Below are positions 51,882 through 61,803 of a stretch of 64,000 nt of DNA, piece by piece. The notes below the pieces were generated by a model. That model did not search any database and was not told where the DNA came from. It saw only the letters and a program-made list of their open reading frames with translations. How positions within the stretch are numbered: the first letter of the stretch is position 1; each line of letters begins with the position of its first letter. Origin of the DNA: Salegentibacter sp. (lineage in GTDB: Bacteria; Bacteroidota; Bacteroidia; Flavobacteriales; Flavobacteriaceae). The stretch is from the NCBI GenBank assembly GCA_017795085.1, contig CP051246.1, positions 2,234,514-2,298,513 of the forward strand, written 5' to 3'. A program made the position numbers and the translations under genes.

Positions 51882-53378
51882 TTAAATTTTATCTTTTTCG
51901 CTAAAATGTTCGGTTTTAAATTTTTCAGCATTGAAAACTTCTATGAGGTCAAAAGTAAAAGGGAGCTGGTTACCCAATCGCGTAATAATATCTTCTGAAA
52001 TATTACTTTTACTAAAAGGTACCACTTTCACGTATTCCTGAACTTCCCCTTCATTCCTGCCGTATTTATAATCATAAGGGAAAACGCCTTTTTCGTTTAC
52101 CTCAACATTCGGATTATCGGTATTGGGTACGCTGATAAAAAATTCACTGTTTTCGATATCCCCGTTTTCATTAAAGAGAGTTTCCTCTTTTAAATATTGA
52201 AAAAGCTCGGCAGCGGTATTTACTGCAGGGTCTACAAGTTCAATATTTTCAGCCATTAAATTGCGGTAACGAAAAGTACCGTCTTCCTCCTGATAATTAT
52301 AAAGTTCATCAAGTATATTATTAATCTCTTCGGTTAGGTAAGGATAATGCGTACAACCAAGAATTATCGATTTTAAAGGCTGTTGTACTTCAGCTTTCCT
52401 GATTTTTTCCATCAGGGAAACCAGGTGATAGCGCACGTAATTTTCAGCATCGTTTATTTGCAAAATATTGCAATCATCGTTGTTTTTTGTATCGCAAAGC
52501 ATTTTAAAATCTTCGAAATCAAAATTGTAAACATCTAAAAGAGCCTGATCGATTTTTACATTTCCTTTCAGCGCCGGGCCTTTGTAACTGTCTCGGGGTT
52601 CGGTGAGGCTTTTATCATAATAATCGGAATCTTCATCAACCGCTTCGGCAATTCCTACACCGCCCTGCTCAAAAACTTCAATATTTCCGGTATAACCGAG
52701 TTTATCTTTTTGTTCCATCAGGGTATTTGAATAACCCTTGGAAGAAACCGTTCCCGCTGTAGCCATCACTGCAATGGTAGCATCTTCCTCTTTTTTCAAT
52801 TTTTCAAGCGCTCCGCGCACTCCGGCGTCAATCACACCGATGACTTTTATATCGAGTTCGGCTTTTTCAAGAAAGGCTTCGATATTTTCTTTTCCGTAGG
52901 CCGTGGCAGTATTACAGGCAATCACCAGGGCTTTTACCGGAGATTTACCCTTATTGATTTTAGTATCATCGGCCTGGGGATAATAAGTTTTGCCCAATAA
53001 AAACTGTACGTCTTTTATGATATGCTCGCGCAGTAGATCATCTTTATTTTCAGCGGAATAATTACCATAAGGCATATTGGCCTGATCAGCCAGGTAAATG
53101 AATTCTTCTTTTTCAAAATCTACAGTACCATCGGCACCCGCGGTAAGGGTTTCGTTATTAAAGCCGTCATAATTTACAATAGCATCAAGTACGGTAAGCC
53201 CGCCAATTCCCGAATCAAAGACTCCCACAGGCAGGGTGTTATCTCCAACCGGATAATTTTCAGCATCTATGTAATAAAAGCTTTCGCGATCGTTTAAAAT
53301 ACGCTCGGTAAGAGCTTCCTGCGCCATCGTGGTTCCTGAAATAAAAATCAAAAACAGCAAAAACTTGCAAATTCTCAT
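51882..53378 (-). CDS. Exported glutamate racemase-like protein with long insertions
   Basis: 498 residues, nearly twice the size of cytoplasmic MurI. Signal peptide 1-19 (ending TTMAQ). Active-site motifs are intact: FDSGIGGLTVL (D55-S56), VIACNTATAYG (C155) and ILGCTHYPYLTEE (C342, H344). Insertions occur around 70-95, 225-315 and at the C-terminus (about 385-498). MurI-type enzymes interconvert L- and D-glutamate. An exported form would act in the periplasm on free D- or L-Glu. It is the first gene of a two-gene operon with the D-aminoacylase. Confidence 0.85.
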   Translation of the reverse strand: MRICKFLLFLIFISGTTMAQEALTERILNDRESFYYIDAENYPVGDNTLPVGVFDSGIGGLTVLDAIVNYDGFNNETLTAGADGTVDFEKEEFIYLADQANMPYGNYSAENKDDLLREHIIKDVQFLLGKTYYPQADDTKINKGKSPVKALVIACNTATAYGKENIEAFLEKAELDIKVIGVIDAGVRGALEKLKKEEDATIAVMATAGTVSSKGYSNTLMEQKDKLGYTGNIEVFEQGGVGIAEAVDEDSDYYDKSLTEPRDSYKGPALKGNVKIDQALLDVYNFDFEDFKMLCDTKNNDDCNILQINDAENYVRYHLVSLMEKIRKAEVQQPLKSIILGCTHYPYLTEEINNILDELYNYQEEDGTFRYRNLMAENIELVDPAVNTAAELFQYLKEETLFNENGDIENSEFFISVPNTDNPNVEVNEKGVFPYDYKYGRNEGEVQEYVKVVPFSKSNISEDIITRLGNQLPFTFDLIEVFNAEKFKTEHFSEKDKI

Positions 53379-53715
53379 AATCGTTTTTTGTGTAGTATTA
53401 CAAAAATGAGGACAAATTTAGCTGCCTGCAAATAAGTAATGCTTTTTATACAAGTTAGCGCCCACAAACTGTTTGAGATAAAGTTGGGGACTGTCTAAAA
53501 ATAAATAAAGTCGTCATCCTGAATTCATTTCAGTATCTATGTTCTGATATTTAAAGCATATTAGAAGCTGAAACAATTCGGAAGCTTCAGAACAGCTTGA
53601 CGTAAATTCAACTTTCCAGACAATCCTGTTATTACCGATCTAATTAATTTAAAACCAGTTATTTTTAAGTTTTTGATTAGCTGCAATTAATAATCATACC
53701 ACTGAGTTAAACCAA

Positions 53716-53742
53716 AAAAGCGAGCTTTAAAAACCCGCTTTT
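53716..53742 (-). terminator. Rho-independent terminator of wrbA
   Basis: Read on the minus strand, AAAAGCGGG and CTCGCTTTT form a 9-bp stem with one mismatch, followed by a T run, 24 bp after the wrbA stop. The rest of 53379-53765 holds no gene; a dispersed repeat fragment (GTCGTCATCCTGAATTCATT, near 53512) is present. Confidence 0.7.
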
Positions 53743-53765
53743 ATAAAATATATTTAGAAATAATA

Positions 53766-54368
53766 TTAAGCTTTGAGTTTAGCAGCCATCTCTACAGTTC
53801 TGTTAACCTGATGCGTAACCGCTTTTTTGGCTTTCTCCCCAAGTTCATCCTGGCCCTGGGTTACGCTAAAACCATAAGGATTACCACCTACTTCAAACAA
53901 AACCTCGTTGGTATAACCGGGAGCCACAATTATAGAGCCCCAGTGCATTATGGTTTTATAAAGTGACAGCAAAGTGGCTTCCTGACCGCCGTGTGGATTG
54001 GCAGCGCTACTCATTCCGCTAACTACCTTATTAGCAAGTCTACCCTGGGACCAAAGTCCGCCGGTAGTATCAAAAAAGGACTGAAGTTGTGAGGGCAGGT
54101 TTCCGTAACGTGTTGGGGTGCTAAAAATAATTGCATCAGCCCATTCTAAATCGTCTAAACTTACTTCCTGAATATCTTTACTGGCTTCTACATGTTTCTG
54201 CCAATTTTCATTTTGTGCTATAGCCTCTTTTGGAGCAATTTCTTTTACCTTTCTGAAACGAACTTCTGAAGTTCCTGCATTTTTTCCGGCTTCTTCAGCC
54301 CATTTGGCAAGTTGATGATTGGTTCCTGTTGCGCTATAATAAATCACAGCTAATTTTACATTACTCAT
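53766..54368 (-). CDS. wrbA: NAD(P)H:quinone oxidoreductase WrbA
   Basis: 200 residues, flavodoxin fold. FMN-phosphate loop YYSATGTNHQLA, FSTPTRYGNLPSQLQSFFDT with TTGGLW, and PGYTNEVLFEVGGNPYG are diagnostic. It makes two-electron reductions of quinones, limiting oxidative stress. Monocistronic, with a terminator directly downstream and the ggt terminator upstream. Confidence 0.93.
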   Translation of the reverse strand: MSNVKLAVIYYSATGTNHQLAKWAEEAGKNAGTSEVRFRKVKEIAPKEAIAQNENWQKHVEASKDIQEVSLDDLEWADAIIFSTPTRYGNLPSQLQSFFDTTGGLWSQGRLANKVVSGMSSAANPHGGQEATLLSLYKTIMHWGSIIVAPGYTNEVLFEVGGNPYGFSVTQGQDELGEKAKKAVTHQVNRTVEMAAKLKA

Positions 54369-54463
54369 GAAGTATAGTTTTTAAATTGATTAATCTTTTA
54401 AAATCAAGATAAAGCTAATTATGAGGAATAATTTTAATATTATTATAAACTTTGGCGCACAAA

Positions 54464-54497
54464 AAAGCGGTTTAAAACCTGAATTTCAAACCGCTTT
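54464..54497 (-). terminator. Rho-independent terminator of ggt
   Basis: AAAGCGGTTT (54464-54473) and AAACCGCTTT (54488-54497) form a perfect 10-bp stem with a 14-base loop. On the minus strand the stem is followed by a T run. It lies about 20 bp after the ggt stop codon. Confidence 0.85.
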
Positions 54498-54517
54498 AGA
54501 AAATATAATGATATTAT

Positions 54518-56242
54518 TTAATTGTTCCCTACCGCACGGGAATCATAACTTCTGGAATCGGCGGTACCGTATAGTACACCTTCTTCGTGATCAAGATAAA
54601 TTCCCATAGCACGACCCTGTGAATCGTTCCATTTTACTTTGTGGCCCATTGCTTCATAAAGTCTTTTGGTATCGGGAGAAATCCCGAAACGCTCGAAAGA
54701 AGTCACATCAGGAAGCCATTGATGATGAATTCTCGGAGCTTCGATAGCCTGACCAATATTCATTTTATAATCCAAAACATTTACAACTACCTGAAAAACC
54801 GTATTGATTATAGTACGTCCGCCGGGACTGCCAATTACAAGCAATGGTCTCCCTTCTTTAGCCACTATAGCCGGAGTCATACTCGAAATCATTCTTTTTT
54901 GAGGAGCTACCAAATTAGGTGCGGTGCCTATAAAACCTTCGGTATCGGTATAACCGGGAATTGGGTTAAAATCGCCCATCTCATTATTTAGCAGAAATCC
55001 TGCGCCTTCTACCGTAATTTTAGAACCAAAAGAATGCTCTAAAGTATAAGTCATAGAAACTGCATTACCTTCTTTATCTACCACAGAAATCTGTGTGGTT
55101 TGCGGACTTTCATATTTTAAATGTGCTGCTGAGAAATTTGCTGAATCACTTTGTGAAGCTTTATTTTCTTCAATGGTTTCCCGAAGATCGGCTGCATAAT
55201 CTTTTGAAATTAATTTCTCCACCGGCATTTCGGGATTAAAATTGGGATCACCAAGGTGTAGTGCCCTGTCGGCAAAACCTCGGCGCATAGCTTCGGTTAG
55301 TACATGTAGAGATTTCGCCGAATTATGGCCCATTTCCTGCATATCAAAACCTTCAATAATATTCAGCATTTCAATAAGCGCAACGCCTCCGGTACTTGGC
55401 GGCGGCATGGCAACAATATCATAACCGCGGTATTTACCCTTTACCGGCTCTAATTCTTCAGGTTCATAAGCAGCAAGGTCTTCTTCAGTAATTAATCCGC
55501 CGTGCTCCTTCATATAAGAAGCTATAAGCTCAGCGGTTTTGCCTTTGTAAAAGCCATCGGCTCCGTGCTTTTGAATTCGTTTTAAAGTTTCGGCTAAATC
55601 GGGTTGTTTAATAATTTCCCCCTGCTTATATAAATCAGTGCCGTTTTTAAGAAAAGCTTTTGCAGTGGCTTTGTATAAGTCTTCATTTTCACGATTTTTC
55701 ACCCAATTCTGAAACCAGTTTAAACGGTAGGTCCAGGGAAAACCTTCTTCAGCAAGTTTAATAGCGGGAGCCACTAAATCTTCCCAGGGCAAATCTCCCA
55801 TTTTCTGGTGCGCTTTATAAAGCCCGGCCACTGTTCCCGGCACACCAACAGAAAGCAAGCCTTCATGATTAGAATTATTTTTTACTTTTCTATTTTCTCC
55901 CAAAAACATATCTTCGGTTGCGGCCATTGGTGCTTTCTCCCGAAAATTAAAGGTAGTTTGATAACCGTCATTCCCGTGGTAAACAATAAATCCGCCACCG
56001 CCAATATTACCGGCAGAAGGCAATGCTACCGCCAACGCAAAGGCAGTGGCCACGCTGGCATCAATGGCGTTACCGCCTTTTTCAATGATTTCACTTCCAA
56101 CTTCAGAAGCAAGGTAATGGCTGGATGCCACCATTCCGTTTTCGGCACGAACAGGGGTGCGCCCGCTTTGCGCGTAAGATTGCAGATTTAAGCCTGTAGC
56201 TAAAAACAGGCAAAACAAGAGTTTAATTTTTTGTGTAGTCAT
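54518..56242 (-). CDS. ggt: Gamma-glutamyltransferase / glutathione hydrolase
   Basis: 574 residues with signal peptide (1-24, ending LQSYAQ). An Ntn-hydrolase precursor that self-cleaves before the catalytic Thr, here T382 in PQTTQISVVD. Other motifs are AENGMVASSHYLASEVG, ALPSAGNIGGGGFIVYHGND, PPPSTGGVALIEMLNIIEGF and MISSMTPAIVAKEGRPLLVI-GSPGG. It cleaves gamma-glutamyl bonds in the periplasm, giving glutamate, and lies near the predicted exported glutamate racemase. The 315 bp upstream (56243-56557) contain no gene and no feature beyond AT-rich DNA. Confidence 0.94.
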   Translation of the reverse strand: MTTQKIKLLFCLFLATGLNLQSYAQSGRTPVRAENGMVASSHYLASEVGSEIIEKGGNAIDASVATAFALAVALPSAGNIGGGGFIVYHGNDGYQTTFNFREKAPMAATEDMFLGENRKVKNNSNHEGLLSVGVPGTVAGLYKAHQKMGDLPWEDLVAPAIKLAEEGFPWTYRLNWFQNWVKNRENEDLYKATAKAFLKNGTDLYKQGEIIKQPDLAETLKRIQKHGADGFYKGKTAELIASYMKEHGGLITEEDLAAYEPEELEPVKGKYRGYDIVAMPPPSTGGVALIEMLNIIEGFDMQEMGHNSAKSLHVLTEAMRRGFADRALHLGDPNFNPEMPVEKLISKDYAADLRETIEENKASQSDSANFSAAHLKYESPQTTQISVVDKEGNAVSMTYTLEHSFGSKITVEGAGFLLNNEMGDFNPIPGYTDTEGFIGTAPNLVAPQKRMISSMTPAIVAKEGRPLLVIGSPGGRTIINTVFQVVVNVLDYKMNIGQAIEAPRIHHQWLPDVTSFERFGISPDTKRLYEAMGHKVKWNDSQGRAMGIYLDHEEGVLYGTADSRSYDSRAVGNN

Positions 56243-56557
56243 ACTTATATTTAAATGAGGTGGTTTAAAAATAAAAAAGGAACAATACTTTTTGACCGAT
56301 TATGAGTAAACCTAATTAAATTACTTATAGCAAGCAAAGCAAATCTACCTTATAGCGAAGAGACTGCAGACTTTTATAAAAAACCCACGAGGTAAGTATC
56401 CAAAAAAACAGGACTTAACGCATTTCAATATCAGCTACTATAATCAGTTACAATAAACCTTAAATTATTCCGAGCTAAGATTTTCCCATAATACTGAATG
56501 GGTTATGTAATATTTAGCTAACAGATGATAAGCTCCCAGATTTTTGATCATAAAATT

Positions 56558-59500
56558 CTATGCTTTTAATTTAAAATAGAAAGTACTGCCCACACCTACC
56601 TGAGAATCTACCCAAATACTGCCCTCGTGCAATTGTACAATTTTTTCTACATGCGCCAATCCTACGCCAGTGCCATCTTCCTTATCGGTACCCTTTACCC
56701 GGTTAAATATGGTAAAAATGTTTTTTTGATCTTCTTCTGAAATCCCCACACCATTATCCATTATTGAAAAAACCCAGTAATTTTCTTCCTTGTACGAAGA
56801 TATACGTACTTCGGGATTTCTATCTTCAGGAGTATATTTAATAGCATTACTGATAAGGTTTTGGAAGAGCAATCTGAGTTCGGTTTCATATGCCTTAATT
56901 TTTGGCATCTTACCAACATTTATTGTGGCTTTAGTATCTTTTATACGCTTGCCGAGATCATATTTTACTACTTCTACCACTTCTTTAATATTCACGAGTT
57001 TTTTAGTGCCGTTACGCCCTATGCGGGAATGCTCAAGTAAAGCCTTAATTTGCGATGAAAGCCTGTTGGATGCTTCTTTAATATACGTAATATAATTCTG
57101 GCCTTTTTCGTCCAGCTTTTCCGAATAAATTTTGCCAAGTACATCACTTCCGAATTTAATAGTAGCAAGTGGTTCCTGTAAATCGTGTGAGCAAATCGAA
57201 ACAAATTGCTCCAGATCTTTATTTGCACGTTCTAAATCGGCTTTTTGGTGTATAAGCTTCTCTTCCGCTTTCTTCTGTGCCGAGATATCTACACAAGTAT
57301 AGCGAATAGTTATTACATTATCATTTTCATCTTTCTCGGCGGCTGCACTCATAATTACCTGGAGGATTTCACCAGATTGTTTCAGCATTTCCTGCTCAAT
57401 ACTTTTAAGAACGCCTGATTTTTGAAAATCTTTATTGTTTTTCAAGGCCTGAATCTGTGATTTTTCATCATATAAATCGTAAAAAGACTGCCCGATAAGT
57501 TCTTCTTTATTTTCGTAACCCAACTCCCTTATAGCGGTATTATTACAATGTGTGATTACTGAAGTTTGAGGGTCTATACTAATGTGCAGTACCGGATCGT
57601 CTTCATAGAAACTCTTAAAACGTTTTTCACTTGCCACCAGTCTCTCCCTCGATTTTTGCAGTGTACTGATGTCTATAAAAGTAATAACCACCCCATTAAC
57701 CTTATCATCAGAATCAATGTAGGGCGAGATTCTCCTTAAAAAATGAACTTTATTTTTGGTAACAATATGTTTTTCAAGGGTTTTGCCGGTTTCCAGAACC
57801 CTTTGGCACCGCGGAAGCAAATTGTTCTTCCCCATACTGGAAACAAAATGTTCTATGGGACGCCCTTCATCAGATTTTATCAGATTAAAATGTGCTTTAA
57901 TTTTCGGAGTAAACCTCCTAATCCTTAAATCTTTATCGAGAAAAACAGTTCCTATTTCCGTACTCTCCAACAAATTATTCATATCTGAATTTAAAGCATT
58001 GAGATCTTCAACCTTTTGCAGGTTTTCGGCATTTACCGCATTTATTTCTTCATTTACACTTTGTAATTCTTCATTGGTACTTTGCAGTTCTTCATTGCTG
58101 GCCAGTAATTCTTCATTGGCAGCCTGTAATTCTTCGTTACTGGTTTCTATTTCTTCAAGGGAAGATTGTAGTTCTTCTTTGGTGTGCTTTAATTCTTCCT
58201 CAAGAATGCTTACATACTCTTTGCTACGGTTGCTAAGTGTAATTTTTCCTGCCTTATAAACCTCCTTTTCTTCAAGGGGGTCTTTTTCCACAAAAGTGAC
58301 CACAAATGTGGAATCATTATCCCCATTTTTATCATAATAGGGTTTTACAATAATATCAACGTATTTTTTTCTACCATGAGCAAAAAAAATGGCGTTTTCA
58401 TATTTATATTTTTTATTTGAAGTTTCAACTTTTTTAAGTGTAGTTTGAAGGATATATTTTAAATTTTCTTCCAACATCTCCAGAAGATTAACCGTAAATC
58501 CACTTACCGGTAAGTTAGCATATTTTCTTAATTCTCCAATCGCCTGCAAAATATTATAATCCTGATCTATAAAAACACTTGCCGCCCCAAAAGTTTCCAT
58601 AATGGAATGGTTTAACTCATCACGCAAATGCTTTTTAACAGGATTAATCTTAGGACGGGAAGGCAGTTTCACCCTAGACTTATTTTTAGTAACAATACCT
58701 GGGATCGATTTCTGGGATATTTCCGCTTTTAAACCTTTACTTGGTTTCTCATTTTTATAGATTTTTGCTTTTCGGTCTATTACAGAAAAATTATCTTTTT
58801 TGTTATATACACTTTCACTCGTACCCAACACCAAAAAACCTTCTTTCTTTAAAGCATAATGCAATACATTTAAAGCTTTATTTTGAATTCCCGATTGAAA
58901 ATAGATAAGCAGGTTTCTACATACTACCATATCCATATTATTAAAAGGGGGATTTTTAATTAGGTTATGGCGTGAAAAAATCACCATGCGCCTTATTTTT
59001 TCCACCACCCGATATCCGTTGGGTTTACTATGAAAATACTTTAGCAACAATTCGGGATCTATATTGGCTACAATACTTTCTGGATAAAAACCTTTACTTC
59101 CAATTTCCAGATGTTTTTGAGAAATATCAGTGGCAAATATTTTGAGTTCAATATTTTTTTTTTGCCGTTCAATTTCTTCGATTATGTATATCGCGAAAGA
59201 ATAAGCTTCCTCCCCACTACTACAGCCTACATCCCATACTTTAAGCAGCTCACCATCATCTGTATTACTTACCATTTCAGGAATAACTTTTTCCTTAAGC
59301 AACTTCCAAACCTTTTTATTACGAAAAAATTTAGTTACCCCTATAAGCAACTCACGTTGTAAAGTTTCTACTTCTTCTTTATGATTTTGTAAAAAGGCAT
59401 AATACTCTTCCAGAGACTTACATTTGCACACATTTAACCGTCGGGAAATACGCCGGGCTACAGTAGCCTGTTTATATTCCCTGAAATCCAGTCCGGTTTG

Positions 59501-60199
59501 TTTATCTACATAGCGAAGGATTTTTATTAATTCACTCTCATAAAAAGAAACATTACCATCCTTAAAATGTAAAACCGAAGGTGCTGAAATAAAATTACGA
59601 AGTTCGTCTCCCATTCGCTCTATGGGTAGCACATAATCTACCAACCCGGTTCCTATGGCACTATGGGGCATTCCATCAAATTTTGCCTCTTCAGGATCCT
59701 GGACCATCACCATCCCATCCCGCTCTTTTATAGCTCTTACGCCTTGTGTGCCATCGCTTCCCGTACCACTTAAAACCACTCCAATAGCTTGTTCTTTTTT
59801 ATGAACCGCCAACGATTCAAAAAACATATCTATAGGTAAGTTTAAACTTTGTTTTTTTGGCTTTTCTACCAAATGCAGGCGACTATTTTTTAAAATAAGG
59901 TTATTTGGCGGAGGAATTAAATACACATGCCCCTGGGTTAATTTCATCCCGTCCTTAATTTCCACAATTGGAAGATTGGTGTTTTTTTTTAACAATTTGC
60001 TCATCATACTTTTGTAATCGGGCGAGAGATGCTGAATCACCACATAAGCATTTTTATCGGTTTCAGGGATAGTATCAAAAAAAGCTTTTAACGCTTCTAA
60101 ACCGCCAGCGCTGGCTCCTATAGCAATGATCCTGAAATTTTCGATTTCTTCTTCTGGAGAAGTAATGGTGGTGGTGGTAGACTGGTTAGTTTTTATCAT
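56558..60199 (-). CDS. CheB-CheR-PAS-histidine kinase fusion
   Basis: 1,213 residues. A CheB methylesterase domain (about 22-205) has catalytic S30 (GASAGG), H57 (QHLSPD) and D149 (GTGSDGT), and no receiver domain. A CheR methyltransferase (about 215-475) has the SAM loop DVGCSSGEEAYS (323-334). A coiled coil follows (about 675-750, repeats of SNEELQ/ANEEL), then PAS domains (about 755-870 and 890-1005), then HisKA with phospho-acceptor H1005 (CSHDLQEP) and HATPase with DNGVGISEEDQ and DGTGVGLAHVEKI. Such fusions act outside classical chemotaxis; no other chemotaxis gene is in the window. Partner unknown. Confidence 0.93.
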   Translation of the reverse strand: MIKTNQSTTTTITSPEEEIENFRIIAIGASAGGLEALKAFFDTIPETDKNAYVVIQHLSPDYKSMMSKLLKKNTNLPIVEIKDGMKLTQGHVYLIPPPNNLILKNSRLHLVEKPKKQSLNLPIDMFFESLAVHKKEQAIGVVLSGTGSDGTQGVRAIKERDGMVMVQDPEEAKFDGMPHSAIGTGLVDYVLPIERMGDELRNFISAPSVLHFKDGNVSFYESELIKILRYVDKQTGLDFREYKQATVARRISRRLNVCKCKSLEEYYAFLQNHKEEVETLQRELLIGVTKFFRNKKVWKLLKEKVIPEMVSNTDDGELLKVWDVGCSSGEEAYSFAIYIIEEIERQKKNIELKIFATDISQKHLEIGSKGFYPESIVANIDPELLLKYFHSKPNGYRVVEKIRRMVIFSRHNLIKNPPFNNMDMVVCRNLLIYFQSGIQNKALNVLHYALKKEGFLVLGTSESVYNKKDNFSVIDRKAKIYKNEKPSKGLKAEISQKSIPGIVTKNKSRVKLPSRPKINPVKKHLRDELNHSIMETFGAASVFIDQDYNILQAIGELRKYANLPVSGFTVNLLEMLEENLKYILQTTLKKVETSNKKYKYENAIFFAHGRKKYVDIIVKPYYDKNGDNDSTFVVTFVEKDPLEEKEVYKAGKITLSNRSKEYVSILEEELKHTKEELQSSLEEIETSNEELQAANEELLASNEELQSTNEELQSVNEEINAVNAENLQKVEDLNALNSDMNNLLESTEIGTVFLDKDLRIRRFTPKIKAHFNLIKSDEGRPIEHFVSSMGKNNLLPRCQRVLETGKTLEKHIVTKNKVHFLRRISPYIDSDDKVNGVVITFIDISTLQKSRERLVASEKRFKSFYEDDPVLHISIDPQTSVITHCNNTAIRELGYENKEELIGQSFYDLYDEKSQIQALKNNKDFQKSGVLKSIEQEMLKQSGEILQVIMSAAAEKDENDNVITIRYTCVDISAQKKAEEKLIHQKADLERANKDLEQFVSICSHDLQEPLATIKFGSDVLGKIYSEKLDEKGQNYITYIKEASNRLSSQIKALLEHSRIGRNGTKKLVNIKEVVEVVKYDLGKRIKDTKATINVGKMPKIKAYETELRLLFQNLISNAIKYTPEDRNPEVRISSYKEENYWVFSIMDNGVGISEEDQKNIFTIFNRVKGTDKEDGTGVGLAHVEKIVQLHEGSIWVDSQVGVGSTFYFKLKA

Positions 60200-61069
60200 T
60201 CTAAAGCAACAGCTATTTAATTAGACCTGGGGCGAAAGATTCAAAAATAAAGCTTAACTAAAACAATTATGGTACCATTTGGCATTTATAATAACACTTT
60301 TTATCGGAATAGTCCCGTTTATCTTTCATTTTATTCCTTTTTAAGGTTTATCCACTCTTTAAGTATAATATCGGGTAAAATGAATTATCTCAATTCAATA
60401 CAAAAAGCTTAAATCTTTATTTAGTAGTATCAAAAATCATAATCTAACTTGGTAGAAGTTGTTTTTAAACTAAATAGTAAAATGACTTCTGATTTATTTT
60501 TTCCGGTATAAGCAGTGGCAAAAACATCGGTAGTTTGTTAAATAAATTCTTACTTCTGTTAGAAATAAGTCCGGGTTGGAATTATAAAACTTCTCAAATT
60601 CATTACGAACCCTTCCATACTTCAGGTATTTTTTTCACGCAACTAATCAAAAATTATTTCATTTTGAAAAGCGACATCGGTACCGTATTTATCAATCTCC
60701 AGCAATTTTTACTAAACGATTTTTTTAAGAGTTGCCACTTCTTTTAGATGTACATTTTTATCGGCAGCCACCACACCACCGCATAGAACAGATTATCTAA
60801 TTGAACATAGCGTTGATCGATAACTAAATTTTGTGATTTATTTTCTGTTAAGTTGAAGTATTAGGCTGTAAGTTTAATGTAATTATTAGCTTTTACAATT
60901 TGTTCTTAACTATTCCTATTTCCGTAGCTTGAAACTTGAATTGAGCGTAATCGCTTTTTATAATTGGTTTTGAATTTGGTTCAGGAAGATAGATTTTAAG
61001 ACAGTTTTTAGACCGTCTCATTTATTTTTCCCAATTTCAATACCTACCTTTGGTAGAAATCAAGCTGTT
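60200..61069. other. 870-bp gene-poor stretch
   Basis: No convincing gene is seen. Minus-strand frames around 60420-60740 contain short protein-like pieces (KYGTDVAFQNEIIFD, TDVFATAYTGKNKSEV) broken by stops, which could be a decayed gene. The right end carries a promoter for the small gene at 61070. Confidence 0.4.
61045..61052 (+). promoter_or_regulatory. Candidate -7 box upstream of the 50-codon gene
   Basis: TACCTTTG fits the Bacteroidota TAnnTTTG consensus and lies 17 bp before the ATG at 61070. No good TTTG -33 match is visible at the expected spacing. Confidence 0.4.
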
Positions 61070-61222
61070 ATGAAAAAGGAATTTTTTAGATTTCTATCGA
61101 AAGTAAATAAGAAAATCCTGCCCAGTTATTCTAAAAAAGGACTCGATTTACAAAAGGCGAGCAAATTGCAGATGGCTATTATTGGTTGGAAATTATGGGT
61201 CACCAAAAACGCCCTTGACTAA
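61070..61222 (+). CDS. Small basic protein of 50 residues
   Basis: ATG 61070 to TAA 61222 encodes MKKEFFRFLSKVNKKILPSY, SKKGLDLQKASKLQMAII and GWKLWVTKNALD in sequence. It is Lys-rich with an amphipathic or hydrophobic middle. Small proteins of this pattern (a KxxLPSxSKK...DLxKASKLQxAIIG stretch) are remembered from other Flavobacteriaceae, so it is likely a real conserved gene. It has a plausible -7 box and overlaps the end of apt by four bases on the opposite strand. Function unknown. Confidence 0.7.
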   Translation: MKKEFFRFLSKVNKKILPSYSKKGLDLQKASKLQMAIIGWKLWVTKNALD

Positions 61223-61734
61223 TACTTAAGCAGGGAATTCACCTCGTAATTTTCAATTTTTTGCCGGCCTTTTAAAAATTCAAGCTCTACTAAAAAATTA
61301 CATTGTACAATCTCACCACCCATTTTTTCAACTAGGTCACAAGCTGCAGCCGCAGTACCGCCCGTGGCCAGAACATCATCATGGATCAACACCCGCTCCC
61401 CTTTTCTAACCGCATCTTCGTGAATTTCCAAAGAATCGGTTCCGTATTCTAAATCATAAGTAGCCAAATGGGTTTTATAGGGCAGTTTTCCCGGTTTTCG
61501 AATAGGGATAAACCCTGCATTCAATTTTTCTGCCAGTAATGTGGCAAAAAAGAATCCGCGGGATTCTATGCCTATCACCTTATCTATTTTTGCTTTTTGT
61601 AAACTCACCAAAAAAGAGTTTACCGCAAAACGCATTGCTTCGGGACTTTGAAGTAATGGTGTTATATCTTTATATGTAATCCCTTTTTTCGGAAAATCGG
61701 GGATATCACGAATATAGTTTTCCAAATTAATCAT
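61219..61734 (-). CDS. apt: Adenine phosphoribosyltransferase
   Basis: 171 residues from ATG 61734 (MINLENYIRDIPDFPKKGI); an upstream ATG at 61773 adds 13 atypical residues. It converts adenine and PRPP to AMP. Motifs are YKDITPLLQSPEAMR, VIGIESRGFFFATLLAEKLN, KPGKLPYKTHLATYDLEYG and the PRPP loop VLIHDDVLATGGTAAA. Length matches the family. Confidence 0.96.
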   Translation of the reverse strand: MINLENYIRDIPDFPKKGITYKDITPLLQSPEAMRFAVNSFLVSLQKAKIDKVIGIESRGFFFATLLAEKLNAGFIPIRKPGKLPYKTHLATYDLEYGTDSLEIHEDAVRKGERVLIHDDVLATGGTAAAACDLVEKMGGEIVQCNFLVELEFLKGRQKIENYEVNSLLKY

Positions 61735-61803
61735 AGCCGCAAGATAATTATTAGTTTTTAAAAAACCATCCAACTATACTTTGCCCTAATTACAAACTAT
61801 TTT

